Of a stretch of DNA of 64,000 bases, positions 54,548 to 64,000 are shown piece after piece (the first letter of the stretch is position 1; every line of letters starts with the position of its first letter). This stretch comes from Acidimicrobiaceae bacterium (GTDB lineage Bacteria > Actinomycetota > Acidimicrobiia > Acidimicrobiales > RAAP-2). The stretch covers positions 50,060 to 114,059 of the forward strand of contig PLZW01000023.1 of assembly GCA_003153575.1 (NCBI GenBank). Reading direction: 5' to 3'. The notes beneath the pieces were generated by a model, which was not told the DNA's origin, searched no databases, and saw nothing but the letters and a program-made list of their open reading frames with translations. Made by a program: the position numbers and the translations under genes.

Positions 54548-56083
54548 ATGCAGGTGCACTTCAATGTCCGATCGTTCCTCGACCGGGCGGCATGCACGTA
54601 TCCGGAGCGGGTGGCGCTCGTCGACGAGCCCGACCAGCCGGCCGAGCCGTGGGCGGCACTGACCTTCGCCGAGCTGGCCGACCGGGCCCGGGCCCAGGCC
54701 GCCGGGCTCGACCGGCTCGGCATCGGCCCGGGCGAACGGGTGGCCGTGGTGTCGCACAACTCGTCCCGGCTCCTGACCTCGTTCTTCGGGGTGTCCGGAT
54801 GGGGCCGGATCCTGGTCCCGATCAATTTCCGCCTGGCCCGGGCCGAGGTCGAGTACATCCTCGAGCACTCCGGCGCCGCAGTCATGCTGGTCGACCCCGA
54901 GCTCGACGAGGCGCTGGCCGGCATCGGTCCGGCGCGGCGGTACGTGCTCGGGGCGGCCAGCGATGCCGAGCTCTTCGTGCCGGGTGTCGAGCCCGAAGCG
55001 TGGGCGTCGGACGAGTCGGCCACCGCCACCATCAACTACACGTCGGGCACCACCGCCCGGCCCAAGGGTGTGCAGCTCACCCACCGCAACTGCTGGGTCA
55101 ACTCCGCGGTGTTCGGATGGCATGTCGGTGTGTCCGACCGGGACGTCTACCTGCACACCCTTCCCATGTTCCACGCCAACGGCTGGGGCATGCCGTGGAC
55201 GACGGCGGCCATGGGGGCCACCCAGGTGGCCTTGCGCAAGGTGGACGGACCCGAGATCCTCCGCCGCGTCGACGCTCACGGGGTGACCCTCCTGTGCGCG
55301 GCCCCGGCCGTGGTGAATGCCGTACTGGACGCGGCCCCGGAGTGGGACGGGCCGCTGCCCGGGTCCGGCACCACCCGGATCGTGGTGGCCGGCGCTCCGC
55401 CTCCCTCCCGGACCATCGAGCGGATCGAGTCCGAGCTGGGCTGGGAGTTCATCCAGATCTACGGCCTCACCGAGACGTCACCGCTCCTGACCGTCAACCG
55501 GTCCCGGGCCGAGTGGGACGACCTCCCCGCCGACCAGCGGGCCCGCAAGCTGATGCGGGCGGGGGCGCCGGCCGTCGGGACCGAGATCCTCATCGACGCC
55601 CAGGGCGAGGTGTTGGCCCGGTCGAACACCATCATGGACGGCTACTGGCGCCAGCCCGAGGAGACGGTGGCCGCCCTGGCCGACGGCTGGTTCCACACCG
55701 GCGACGGAGGCCTGGTCGACGAGGAGGGCCACCTCAGCATCCTCGACCGGAAGAAGGACGTGATCATCACCGGTGGGGAGAACGTCTCGTCGATCGAGGT
55801 GGAGGACGCCATCTTCTCGATGGCGGGCGTCCTCGAGGTGGCCGTGATCGGCGTGCCCCACGAGAAGTGGGGCGAGATGGTGCTGGCCCTGGTGGTGGCG
55901 GACGAGGCCAGCGGGGTGACCGAGGAGGTCGTCATCGCCCACTGCCGGACGGTGCTGGCCGGCTACAAATGCCCGAAGGAAGTGGAGCTCCGCCAGGAGC
56001 TGCCCCGCACGGCCACCGGCAAGTTGCAGAAGTTCCGGCTCCGCGCCCCCTACTGGGAGGGCCGGGAGCGCCAGGTCAACTGA
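54548..56083 (+). CDS. Acyl-CoA synthetase (AMP-dependent ligase)
   Basis: A 511-residue ANL-family ligase starting at ATG 54548 after GGGGGAAG. The AMP motif is TINYTSGTTARPKGV, followed by QIYGLTETSP, GWFHTGDGGLVDEEGHL, DRKKDVIITGGENVSS and the catalytic lysine near PRTATGKLQKF. It activates medium or long-chain fatty or aromatic acids to CoA thioesters. Ends with an 8-base convergent overlap with the hydrolase. Confidence 0.9.
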   Translation: MQVHFNVRSFLDRAACTYPERVALVDEPDQPAEPWAALTFAELADRARAQAAGLDRLGIGPGERVAVVSHNSSRLLTSFFGVSGWGRILVPINFRLARAEVEYILEHSGAAVMLVDPELDEALAGIGPARRYVLGAASDAELFVPGVEPEAWASDESATATINYTSGTTARPKGVQLTHRNCWVNSAVFGWHVGVSDRDVYLHTLPMFHANGWGMPWTTAAMGATQVALRKVDGPEILRRVDAHGVTLLCAAPAVVNAVLDAAPEWDGPLPGSGTTRIVVAGAPPPSRTIERIESELGWEFIQIYGLTETSPLLTVNRSRAEWDDLPADQRARKLMRAGAPAVGTEILIDAQGEVLARSNTIMDGYWRQPEETVAALADGWFHTGDGGLVDEEGHLSILDRKKDVIITGGENVSSIEVEDAIFSMAGVLEVAVIGVPHEKWGEMVLALVVADEASGVTEEVVIAHCRTVLAGYKCPKEVELRQELPRTATGKLQKFRLRAPYWEGRERQVN

Positions 56084-57026
56084 CGGAGGGGGCCGGGTCG
56101 GCCGAGCCGGCGGCCGCGGCCCAGGCCGCGGCGCCGTCCCCGTCCAGCCAGGCGTCGATCCGCAACGCCGTCCACATCGGCGTCTCCAACATCGGGGCGT
56201 GCCCGATGTCCCGGGCCACGTCGAGCCGCCAGCGGTCACGGCCCTCGGCCATACGGCGCGCGGCGGCCAGGGAGACCAGCAGGTCGCGGGCGCCGTGCAG
56301 GTGCAGCACGGGTAGGTCGAGGGCATCGATCCTGGCCAGCGTCGGTCCCGAGCGGGCCATGGTCCACGACAACGAGCGGGCCGAGGTCAGGTAGGCCCGG
56401 TCAGCGGCGGCCCGGTCCCGCTCCTCGGTCAGGGCGATGTGGGCGTCGACCACGTCGGCCGGCACCCGACCGGGGTCGACGCAGGTCACGCCCAGCACCC
56501 GCCGTACGGTCTGTTCGGCCGTGGTCCGGTTGCGGCGCGCCGTCAGGTACCGCTCCCCCGCCCCGGGCAGCGAGCACAGCACGAAGTTGAGGAAGACCCG
56601 GGGGTGGACCATGCCGGGGCACTCGGTCGGCAGCGCCGGATCCACCAGGACGAGTCCCGCCACCCGTTCGGGCACGGCCGTGGCGCACAGGGCGGCGACC
56701 AGGCCGCCGAGGGAGTTGCCCACCAGGATGACCGGACGGTCGGCGACCTCGGCGACGAAGCCGGCCAACAGGGCGACGTGCCCGTCGATGTCGGGGGTGC
56801 GATGGGCCGCCGGCGTGCGACCGTGGCCGAGCAGGTCGACGGCGACCAGTCGGCTGCGGGTCACCAGGTGGGGCGCCACCGCCGCCCAGTTGAGATGGGA
56901 GCCGCCGAGCCCGTGCACTGCGACCAGCAGCGGTGCGTCGGCGGGGCCGCCGTAGTCGACGTAGTGGACCGGACCGTCGACGTCGACGGAATGCGACTCG
57001 AGGGAGGTTCCGGCCAGGGTCTTCAC
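56076..57026 (-). CDS. Alpha/beta hydrolase
   Basis: A 316-residue hydrolase: oxyanion region VAVHGLGGSHLNW, nucleophile elbow VGNSLGGLVAAL (Ser), and late acid and histidine (LHGARDLLVSL, DIGHAPMLETP). Unusual insertion in the cap (RRNRTTAEQTVRRVLG). Substrate unknown; likely ester or epoxide. Confidence 0.85.
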   Translation of the reverse strand: MKTLAGTSLESHSVDVDGPVHYVDYGGPADAPLLVAVHGLGGSHLNWAAVAPHLVTRSRLVAVDLLGHGRTPAAHRTPDIDGHVALLAGFVAEVADRPVILVGNSLGGLVAALCATAVPERVAGLVLVDPALPTECPGMVHPRVFLNFVLCSLPGAGERYLTARRNRTTAEQTVRRVLGVTCVDPGRVPADVVDAHIALTEERDRAAADRAYLTSARSLSWTMARSGPTLARIDALDLPVLHLHGARDLLVSLAAARRMAEGRDRWRLDVARDIGHAPMLETPMWTALRIDAWLDGDGAAAWAAAAGSADPAPSVS

Positions 57027-57083
57027 CCCGACAAGGCTATCGGCCGCGTCAGTCGTTCCGGCCCGACCCCGGGGGTGTCGGGA

Positions 57084-57895
57084 TCAGACCGGCAGGAAGT
57101 CGAGCAGCAGGCGGCTGACCTCGTCGGGCGCCTCCAGCTGCAGCCAGTGGCCGGGGCCCTCGATCCGCTCATAGCGCCACGGACCGGATACGAACGCCCC
57201 CGAACCGGACATCTGGCGCTCGGTCAGTGCGAAGTCGCCGCTGCTCCACACCCCCATCGTCGGCGCCTGCACCGGCGGGAACCCCAGGGGGGCGTCGGCC
57301 CAGGCCTCGGCACCGACATTGGCCCGGTACCAGTTGAGGGCGGCGGTGAGGGTCCCCGTGGCCTCCCACCGGGCGATAATGGCGTCGGCCTCGGGGTGGT
57401 CGCACCAGGCGCGGAAGTTGGCCCATCCGTCGGCCGACAACCACGCCTCGGCCGCCCCGGGGGCTGGAAGAAGAACATGTACCAGGACTTCTCCATCTGC
57501 TCGATCCCGGCCGCTCGGAACGCCAACGGATGGCCCACCGAAAGGGCCGCCAGGTGGTCCACCCGGTCGGGCAGGAAGGAGGCCATCGTCCAGGCCAGGG
57601 CTGCCCCGAAGTCGTGGCCGACCACGTGGGCCCGATCGACCCCCAGCTGGTCCAGCACGGTGACGACGTCGCCGGCCGAGGCCAGGATGTCGTAGGCCTC
57701 GACGCCCTCGGGCGCGCCCGAGGTGCCGTAGCCGCGCAGGTCCGGGACGATCACCCGGAAGCCGGCGTCGGCCAGAGCTGGAACCTGGTGGCGCCACACG
57801 GCACCCGAGTCGGGGAATCCGTGGAGGAGCACGACCGGGCGCCCGCGGCCTGCCACCTCCACGTGGATGGCCACGCCGCTGCTGTCGATCTCCAT
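57084..57895 (-). pseudogene. Alpha/beta hydrolase (epoxide-hydrolase-like) with a frameshift
   Basis: The first part, from ATG 57895 (VVLLHGFPDSGAVW, VVGHDFGAALAW, ending SWYMFFFQ), and the second part in another frame (AAEAWLSADGWANFRAWC ... VQAPTMGVWSSGDFAL, GPGHWLQLEAP) together make one complete epoxide-hydrolase-like protein. The break is at a C4G5 run (57455-57463), so one base appears lost or gained. Either a recent pseudogene or a sequencing error. Confidence 0.75.
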
Positions 57896-57987
57896 GGGTT
57901 GGTCCTCTCGCCCGATCCGCAGGACGTGGTCGCTGATGCGGACGATAGCAACGGGCGGGACGACCGTACCGACTCGGAGCCGGCCGT

Positions 57988-59481
57988 TCAGCGCTTGTCG
58001 CCCGAGGGGAAGTGGAGGGAGTTGGCGGGAGCGCCGGTGCCGCCCTGCCCGTCGGGCCATCGGGTGGTGACGGACTTGAGCCGGGTATTGAAGCGGACGC
58101 CTTCCATCCCGTGGATGTGGGCGTCGCCGAACAGGGACTGCTTCCACCCGCCGAAGGAGTAGTAGGCCATCGGCACCGGGATGGCCACGTTGATCCCGAC
58201 CATGCCCACCGAGACGTCGCGCCGGAATCGGCGGGCCGAATGGCCGTCCCTGGTGAAGATGGCGGTGCCGTTGCCGAACGGGTTGGCGTTGACCAGTGCG
58301 ATGGCCTCGTCCAGGCTGTCCACCCGCAGCACCGACAGGACGGGGCCGAAGATCTCGTCCCGGTAGACGGCCATGTCCGGGGTCACGCGGTCGACCAGGG
58401 TCGGACCGAAGAAGAATCCATCCTCGCCGCCGGGCACGGCGACCTCCCGGCCGTCGACCACCACCTCGGCGCCATCGGCCAGGGCCGAGTCCACGTAGCC
58501 CGCCACCCGGTCGCGGTGGACCCGGGTGATGAGCGGTCCCATGTCCGACGATGCGTCGTTGCCCGGACCGGTCCGCAGGCCCCGGGCGCGGGTGGCCACC
58601 GCCTCGACCAGGGGGTCGGCGTCACCGACCACCACCACGGCGCTGATGGCCATGCACCGTTCGCCCGCCGACCCGAAACCGGCACCGATCAGGGCGTCGG
58701 CCGTGGCGTCGAGGTCGGCGTCGGCCAGGACCACGGCGTGGTTCTTGGCGCCGCCGAGTGCCTGGACGCGCTTGGCCGTGGCGTGGCCGCGTTCGAACAC
58801 GTGGCGGGCGATCGGAGTCGAGCCGACGAAGGACACGGCGGTCACCTTGGGGTGGTCGAGCAGGGCGTTGACGGCTTCGGCGTCACCGTGCACGACGTTG
58901 AACACGCCCTCGGGCAGGCCGCTGTCGCGCCACAGGTCGGTCACCAGGTCGGAGGCCGACGGATCGCGCTCGGAGGGCTTCAGCACGAACGTGTTGCCGC
59001 AGGCGATTGACACCGGGTACATCCACATCGGGACCATGACCGGAAAATTGAATGGCGTGATCCCGGCGACCACGCCGAGCGGCTGGCGGATGGAAGAGGC
59101 ATCCACGCCGGTCGAGACGTCCTCGCTGAATTCGCCCTTCAGCAGGTGGGGGATGCCGCAGGCGAACTCGATCACCTCGATGCCCCGGGCCACCTCGCCG
59201 CGGGCATCCTCCAGCACTTTGCCATGTTGGGACGTGATGATCCGGGCCAGGTCGTCGCGGTGGCGGTCGGCCAGTTCCCGGAACGCGAACAGGATGCGGC
59301 TGCGGGCGGTGAGCGAGGTGTCCCGCCAGGTGTCGAACGCGGTGGCCGCCGTCTCGACGACGTGATCGACGTCCTTGGCGGTGGCGAGCACCACCTCGGC
59401 CGTCTGGGCACCGGTGGCCGGGTCGAACACCGGTGCGGTGCGGGCGTTGGCGCCCTCCAGGGATGTTCCGATCTGCTTCAC
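57988..59481 (-). CDS. mmsA: CoA-acylating methylmalonate-semialdehyde dehydrogenase
   Basis: A 497-residue aldehyde dehydrogenase from GTG 59481 (GAGGAG nine bases upstream). GVVAGITPFNFPVMVPMWM, VSFVGSTPIARHVF, and catalytic Cys in GSAGERCMAIS are the MmsA signature, as is FFGPTLVDRVTPDM. It oxidises methylmalonate semialdehyde to propionyl-CoA in valine/myo-inositol breakdown. Confidence 0.92.
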   Translation of the reverse strand: MKQIGTSLEGANARTAPVFDPATGAQTAEVVLATAKDVDHVVETAATAFDTWRDTSLTARSRILFAFRELADRHRDDLARIITSQHGKVLEDARGEVARGIEVIEFACGIPHLLKGEFSEDVSTGVDASSIRQPLGVVAGITPFNFPVMVPMWMYPVSIACGNTFVLKPSERDPSASDLVTDLWRDSGLPEGVFNVVHGDAEAVNALLDHPKVTAVSFVGSTPIARHVFERGHATAKRVQALGGAKNHAVVLADADLDATADALIGAGFGSAGERCMAISAVVVVGDADPLVEAVATRARGLRTGPGNDASSDMGPLITRVHRDRVAGYVDSALADGAEVVVDGREVAVPGGEDGFFFGPTLVDRVTPDMAVYRDEIFGPVLSVLRVDSLDEAIALVNANPFGNGTAIFTRDGHSARRFRRDVSVGMVGINVAIPVPMAYYSFGGWKQSLFGDAHIHGMEGVRFNTRLKSVTTRWPDGQGGTGAPANSLHFPSGDKR

Positions 59482-59609
59482 AGGATGACGCTCCTCGGGG
59501 AGCGGTGCTCCCCCTCGTAGTGATGGGTGCCGCGGTTGCCACCACACCGACCGGCGGCCGGCGTGCACTGGGCGGGGGGCCCGGTGATGCGGCGTGCCAC
59601 AATCGTCGC

Positions 59610-60320
59610 ATGACGAGCACCGGGGCCGGACGCGAGGACGAGCCGGGTGCGGTCGCCGACCGGGTCCGGCTGCGGCGCCTGCCCGACCAGGGGTCGCACC
59701 GGCGGGTCGACCTCGAGGCGGTGCTCGACGGCGGATTCATCTGCCACCTGGGACTCGTCGTCGACGGCTGGCCGATGGTGGTCCCGACCACCTACGGGCG
59801 CCGGGGCGCCCATCTCTACTTGCACGGGTCGGCGGCCAGCCGCAGCCTGCGCGAGGCCAAGGTACCGACGCCCGTCTGCGTGACCGCCACGCACGTCGAC
59901 GGCCTGGTGCTGGCCCGCTCGGTCTTCAACCACTCGGTCAACTACCGGTGCGCCATGGTCTACGGGCTGCCGGAGCTGTTGGAGGACCCCGACGAGAAGC
60001 TGGCCGCCCTGGAGGCCATCAGTGAGCACGCCGTGCCCGGGCAGTGGGACTACGCCCGGTCCCCATCGGTCAAGGAGCTGGCCGCCACCACTGTGCTCCG
60101 GCTCGCCCTCGACCAGGCCTCGGTCAAGGTCAGCAAAGGCCCTCCCGACGACGACGAGGCCGACCTCACCCTCCCGATATGGGCCGGCGAGGTGCCGCTG
60201 CGCACCGTCCGCCTGGACCCGGTGGCCGCTCCGGGTCTCGCCGCAGGCGCGGTCGTGCCCGACCACATCGCCTCGGGGCCACTGGCCCCGGGGGCGCGGT
60301 GGCCCGGCGACCTCGACTGA
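59610..60320 (+). CDS. Pyridoxamine 5'-phosphate oxidase-family FMN protein
   Basis: A 236-residue split-barrel flavoprotein: GFICHLGLVVDGWPMVVPTTYGR, HLYLHGSAASRSL and VCVTATHVDGLVLARS with FNHSVNYRCAMVYG. This is the group close to Nim/PPOX-type nitroreductase-like proteins. A CACAAT box six bases before the ATG at 59610 suggests a leaderless message. Convergent with ald. Confidence 0.8.
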   Translation: MTSTGAGREDEPGAVADRVRLRRLPDQGSHRRVDLEAVLDGGFICHLGLVVDGWPMVVPTTYGRRGAHLYLHGSAASRSLREAKVPTPVCVTATHVDGLVLARSVFNHSVNYRCAMVYGLPELLEDPDEKLAALEAISEHAVPGQWDYARSPSVKELAATTVLRLALDQASVKVSKGPPDDDEADLTLPIWAGEVPLRTVRLDPVAAPGLAAGAVVPDHIASGPLAPGARWPGDLD

Positions 60321-60362
60321 CCGGGCGGACTCCACGGGACGGGACGGCAGCCACGCGGCCGG

Positions 60363-61484
60363 TCAGGCCACGAATTTCGACAGGGGTCGGAAGTCCATGC
60401 CGTGGGCATCGGCCACCGGCTCGTAGACGATGGTGTCCTCGACCACGTTGACACCCTCGGCGAGTGCCGGGTCCTCCGACACCGCGTCCTTCCAGCCGTG
60501 GTTGGCGATGTTGAGCACGTAGGGCAGGGTGGCGTTGACCAGGGCATGGGTCGACGAGTGGGGCACCGCCCCCGGCATGTTGGCCACGCAGTAGAAGATC
60601 GAGCCGTTGACCTCGAACGTGGGGTTCGAATGGGTGGTGGGACGGGTCGACTCGAAGCAGCCTCCCTGATCGACTGAGATGTCGACCAGCACCGAGCCGT
60701 CCCGCATCTTGCCCACCAGCTCGTCGCTGATCAGCTTGGGGGCCTTGGCCCCGACGACCAGGACGGCACCGATCACGATGTCGGCGTCGATGCAGACCTC
60801 CTCGATGGCGTGGGTGGACGAGGCGACCGTCTCCAGGCCACCCCGGAAATGGTGGTCGACCTGTCGCAGGCGCTCAAGGTTGCGGTCCAGGATGTAGACC
60901 TCGGCATGCATGCCGACGGCGAGGGTGGCGGCGGCCATGCCGGCCACGCCGGCACCGAGGATCACGATCTTGGCGCAGCGCACGCCGGGCACGCCGCACA
61001 CCAGGGTGCCGCGGCCGCCGCCCGGGCGCATCAGGTGGTGGGCGCCCATCAGCGGGGCCATCCGCCCAGCCACCTCGCTCATCGGGGTGAGCAATGGAAG
61101 TGAACCGTCGGAAAGACGCACCGTCTCGTAGGCGATCGCCGTGTTGCCGCCGGCCAGGAGAGCCTCGGTGCACGGTCGGGAGGCAGCCAGATGGAGGTAG
61201 GTGAAGAGGACCTGGTCCTTGCGGGCCCCGAGGCGCGGGTACTCGACGGCAATCGGTTCCTTGACCCCGAGGATCATGTCCGACGCCGACCAGATGTCGT
61301 CCGGGTCGTCCACGATCTTCGCCCCGGTGGCCACGAACTCCGCATCGGAAATCGACGAGCCGACCCCGGCCTCGTGCTCGACGAAGACGGTATGGCCGGC
61401 GGCGGTCAGCTCGCGCACGCCGGCCGGGGTGATGGCCACCCGGTACTCGTCGTCCTTCAGCTCCTTCGGGACTCCGACGATCAC
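60363..61484 (-). CDS. ald: Alanine dehydrogenase
   Basis: A 373-residue NAD-dependent enzyme converting alanine and pyruvate. [21 protein letters not shown] at the start, [18 protein letters not shown], nucleotide loop [19 protein letters not shown], and [20 protein letters not shown]. All conserved. 21 bases downstream of the permease gene, so likely an operon. Confidence 0.95.
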   Translation of the reverse strand: [373 protein letters not shown]

Positions 61485-61505
61485 TGAGCGGTACTCAGAC
61501 TTCGA

Positions 61506-63233
61506 TCATTCGTCGGTCTCAACTGCGACTCCCGCGGGATCTTGGTGCCCGGTGGCACCGGGACCGGCGTCGAGCCCCACCATGCGTTCCTCGAGCGTGT
61601 GCGCGGTCGGTGCCTCCACCTCGTCCGGGTCGACGCCGAACAAACCGACCTCGGCTCCGATGTCTTCGGGTACGAGCGTCGGGGTCGAACGGGTGAGCAC
61701 CTCGCCGCGGAAGAACGGCGGTCGCAACGATGCATAGATGAACATCAGCACGATGCCCACCAGCACGGACACGACGTCGATCAGGAAGACTCCACCGATG
61801 TGCCAGTGCGGCGGGAACGGCATCGACCATGTCGTGTAGCTGTTCGCCGGCTTCCAGTAGAAGTAGAGGCTCCAGACCAGGATGAAGTACAGCATCAACC
61901 CGCCGACCACCGGCAGAATGCCCTGCATCCAGAGGTTGCGAGGGCTCGAGGTGAGGTCCTTCCGGTAGTACCAGGCGCAGGCGAATCCGGTGAGACCGTA
62001 GTAGAAGGCGATCATGACGCCGATGGCCGAAACAGCGTCGGGGATGAGATTTCCACCCGATACGTAGTTGAACGATATGTAGAGGACGATGGAGATCCCA
62101 CCCATCACGAGTGTCGACACGGTGGGCGTGAGATGGCGCTTGTGGATCTTGGAGAATGCCTTGGGAATAGCCTTGTACACGGACATCGACAGCGTGGTGC
62201 GGGCCGTGGGCAGGATTGTCGTCTGGGTGGAAGCCGCGGCCGAGCTCAGCACCATCAACAGGAGCATGTGATACATGAAGTTGCCGATGCTGGACGTGCC
62301 GAAGATCGAGTGGCCCATCACCGAGATCACGTCGCTCGTGTTGTTCGGGTTCCCGAGCCCGATCCCCGTCGTCCCGAGGCCGGCGTACGATTCGGACGAC
62401 ATCACGACCAGCACGTAGGTGACCAGAAGGACCAACGTCGACAGTACGGCGGCCTTGCCCGGGGTGCGCCTCGAGTCCGCTGTCTCCTCGTTGACCGACA
62501 CGGTGGTGTCCCATCCCCAGTAGATGAAGAGCATCAGCGCAAGACCGACGATGAATGCCTGCGGACCGGCGATGTCGAACGGGTTGAACCACGACCACGA
62601 CGGCGTCATGTGGCCCACCGGTGCATGGCCCGAACCCACTTTGACGAGTGCCACCACGGAGAAGATCACGAGCATCGTCAACTCGATGCCGAGCAGTCCC
62701 TTCTGAAAATTGGCCGAGATCTCGATGCCCAGGTAACAGATGTAGGTCATGGCCACGATCCACAAAATGCCGACCAGCAGGACCCATCCGCTGGCGGGAT
62801 TCTGACCGATACCGTTGGCCCCGAAGAGGAGGAAGACGTACTGGCCGGCAACTTGGGCCAGGCTCGCCATCACCAGGAGGTCGGCGGCGACGATCGCCCA
62901 TCCGCCCTGCCAGCCGGTCTTCGGTCCGAACGCCCGTGCAGACCAGGTGAAGGTGGTGCCACAGTCTGGGTCGGCCCGGTTGAGCTCGCGGTAGGCGAAC
63001 GAGGTCAACAGGATGGGCACGAATGCCAGGATTGTCACGATCGGTGCCTGCGGGCCGATGGCGATGATCACGAAGCCGAGGGTGGCAGCCAGACTGTAGG
63101 CAGGTGCCGTCGACGCAACGCCGATGACTGTCGACGAAATCAGACCCAGTGCCCCCTTCTTCAGCCCTTTGTCCTGATAGGAGTCGGCCACCGGCCCCAT
63201 TGATGGTGTGTCGACTCTGGCTTCCGTGGTCAT
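61506..63233 (-). CDS. APC-family amino acid/amine permease
   Basis: A 575-residue transporter with about 12-13 transmembrane segments. The first helix GLISSTVIGVASTAPAYSLA contains the unwound substrate motif of the family, followed by LLTSFAYRELNRADPDCGTTFTW. The acidic C-terminal tail is cytoplasmic. Its neighbours, an aminobutyraldehyde-type dehydrogenase and ald, suggest uptake of an amino acid, GABA or polyamine for catabolism (inference). Confidence 0.88.
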   Translation of the reverse strand: MTTEARVDTPSMGPVADSYQDKGLKKGALGLISSTVIGVASTAPAYSLAATLGFVIIAIGPQAPIVTILAFVPILLTSFAYRELNRADPDCGTTFTWSARAFGPKTGWQGGWAIVAADLLVMASLAQVAGQYVFLLFGANGIGQNPASGWVLLVGILWIVAMTYICYLGIEISANFQKGLLGIELTMLVIFSVVALVKVGSGHAPVGHMTPSWSWFNPFDIAGPQAFIVGLALMLFIYWGWDTTVSVNEETADSRRTPGKAAVLSTLVLLVTYVLVVMSSESYAGLGTTGIGLGNPNNTSDVISVMGHSIFGTSSIGNFMYHMLLLMVLSSAAASTQTTILPTARTTLSMSVYKAIPKAFSKIHKRHLTPTVSTLVMGGISIVLYISFNYVSGGNLIPDAVSAIGVMIAFYYGLTGFACAWYYRKDLTSSPRNLWMQGILPVVGGLMLYFILVWSLYFYWKPANSYTTWSMPFPPHWHIGGVFLIDVVSVLVGIVLMFIYASLRPPFFRGEVLTRSTPTLVPEDIGAEVGLFGVDPDEVEAPTAHTLEERMVGLDAGPGATGHQDPAGVAVETDE

Positions 63234-63396
63234 GGTCTCTCCCCTGACTACCTGCTATGGATGGATGATCGAAATCCCCTACCGGGTCCTACCCACCAGT
63301 CCCCCCGGTGGTCCTGCACCTGTACCTCTACCTGCACTTGCATACTGCATCCGTTGGCCCGACCGCCGGATGACCGACGTCCGGTACCGCGAAACC

Positions 63397-64000
63397 TCAG
63401 GTCCCGATGAAGCTCATGACGTGCTTGATCCGGGTGTAGTCCTCGAACCCGTACGAGGACAGGTCCTTGCCGTAGCCCGAGTGTTTGAACCCGCCGTGGG
63501 GCATCTCGGCGACGATCGGGATGTGGGTGTTGATCCACACGCACCCGAAGTCGAGTGCCTTGGCCATGCGCATGGCCCGGCCGTGGTTCTGGGTCCACAC
63601 GCTCGAGGCCAGTCCGTAGCGGACCCCGTTGGCCCAGGCGATGGCCTCGTCCTCGTCGCTGAACCGCTGGACCGTGATGGCCGGTCCGAACAACTCCTCC
63701 TGGACGACCTCGTCGTCCTGGTGCAGCCCGGCGATGACCGAAGGGGCGAAGCAGTAGCCGCGTTTCCCGACCTGGGCGCCGCCCGTGACCACCTCGGCAT
63801 GGTCGGGGAGGCGGTCGAAGAACCCACCGAGCCGCTCGAGTTGAGCGGCACTGTTGAGCGGGCCGTAGTCGGCGTCGACGACGTCGGTCCCGCCCACCGT
63901 CTGGGCCTTGGCCTGGGCGGCCAGGGCGGCCACGAAGTCGTCGTAGATGCCGGGTGCGGCCAGCACCCGGGTGGCGGCCGTGCAGTCCTGGCCGGCGTTG
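63397..64000 (-). CDS. Aldehyde dehydrogenase, aminobutyraldehyde-type, 5' part outside the window
   Basis: C-terminal 200 residues of an NAD(P)-dependent dehydrogenase; the frame is open through the window edge and includes the catalytic Cys in [43 protein letters not shown] and [20 protein letters not shown] are typical of gamma-aminobutyraldehyde dehydrogenases. The 163 bases to the permease contain only short pyrimidine-rich repeats. Confidence 0.85.
   Translation of the reverse strand, partial: NAGQDCTAATRVLAAPGIYDDFVAALAAQAKAQTVGGTDVVDADYGPLNSAAQLERLGGFFDRLPDHAEVVTGGAQVGKRGYCFAPSVIAGLHQDDEVVQEELFGPAITVQRFSDEDEAIAWANGVRYGLASSVWTQNHGRAMRMAKALDFGCVWINTHIPIVAEMPHGGFKHSGYGKDLSSYGFEDYTRIKHVMSFIGT

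Noticed and set aside
63300..63350. Short repeats (ACCTGTACCTCTACCTGCAC-like) between the permease and aldehyde dehydrogenase genes
   Set aside because: Too short and imperfect to be a CRISPR array or a functional repeat; probably simple sequence.

Overview
This window is chromosomal DNA from a high-GC, Gram-positive-type bacterium, most likely an actinobacterium and perhaps of the Acidimicrobiia (inference from gene content: B12-dependent NrdJ, F420-type luciferase-like oxidoreductase, PimB-like mannosyltransferase, OmpR regulator, leaderless-type promoters). It has three parts: a left flank (1-3599), a very large transposon (3600-40079) and a right flank of housekeeping genes (40080-64000).

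The main discovery is that everything between 3600 and 40079 (36,480 bp) is bounded like a Tn7-family transposon. The left terminus begins TGTG and the right terminus ends CACA. The two termini align without gaps as imperfect inverted repeats. The right end carries four head-to-tail 22-bp repeats and the left end two. The element is flanked by a perfect 5-bp duplication, TCAGC (3595-3599 and 40080-40084). The right-hand copy contains the stop codon of nrdJ, so the element sits exactly at the 3' end of nrdJ. It separates nrdJ from what looks like its own terminator hairpin, now 36 kb away at 3512-3545. The element encodes a TnsB-like DDE transposase and a TnsC/TniB-like ATPase in a six-gene, overlapping operon (31271-36845). 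That operon also encodes an XRE regulator and a protein whose C-terminus resembles a tyrosine recombinase without catalytic residues. No TnsA or TniQ is recognisable.

The cargo reads as a stack of defence and repair modules. From left to right: (i) an OGG-fold glycosylase-like gene and a Ser/Thr kinase, flanked by a 300-bp direct repeat that duplicates the 3' end of the glycosylase gene; (ii) the Hen1-Pnkp RNA repair pair; (iii) a DUF429 gene; (iv) a seven-gene, end-to-end coupled operon encoding ubiquitin-like protein, E2-like, JAB peptidase, E1, ECF sigma factor, HTH protein and IrrE-like metallopeptidase, bounded on its far side by a duplicated 5' fragment of DUF429; (v) an ECF sigma/anti-sigma/lipoprotein operon; (vi) a DUF4062-NACHT-like STAND ATPase with a small basic partner; (vii) a type I restriction-modification operon hsdM-hsdS-hsdR; (viii) the transposition operon; (ix) an HTH-like plus M41-like metallopeptidase pair; and (x) a PIN-like/coiled-coil/membrane protein next to the right end. 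The ubiquitin-like/sigma/IrrE operon is the strongest candidate for an undescribed system. Its presumed logic is that a conjugation event or damage signal activates the peptidase, which cleaves the HTH regulator, with the sigma factor driving the response (inference).

The left flank has an ArsR-type regulator with a DUF2071 protein, a small membrane protein, a class I methyltransferase and an arginase-fold protein that has lost both metal-binding histidines. The right flank has nrdJ with two NrdR boxes 31 bp apart, glpK, an ACT-domain protein, PlsC-type acyltransferase, acetoacetate-decarboxylase-like protein, aminotransferase, a queG/mannosyltransferase/SRPBCC/luciferase-like cluster, a response regulator, an acyl-CoA synthetase, alpha/beta hydrolases (one frameshifted), mmsA, a PPOX protein, and an amine/alanine catabolic cluster (aldehyde dehydrogenase, APC permease, ald). 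I saw no rRNA, tRNA or CRISPR array.
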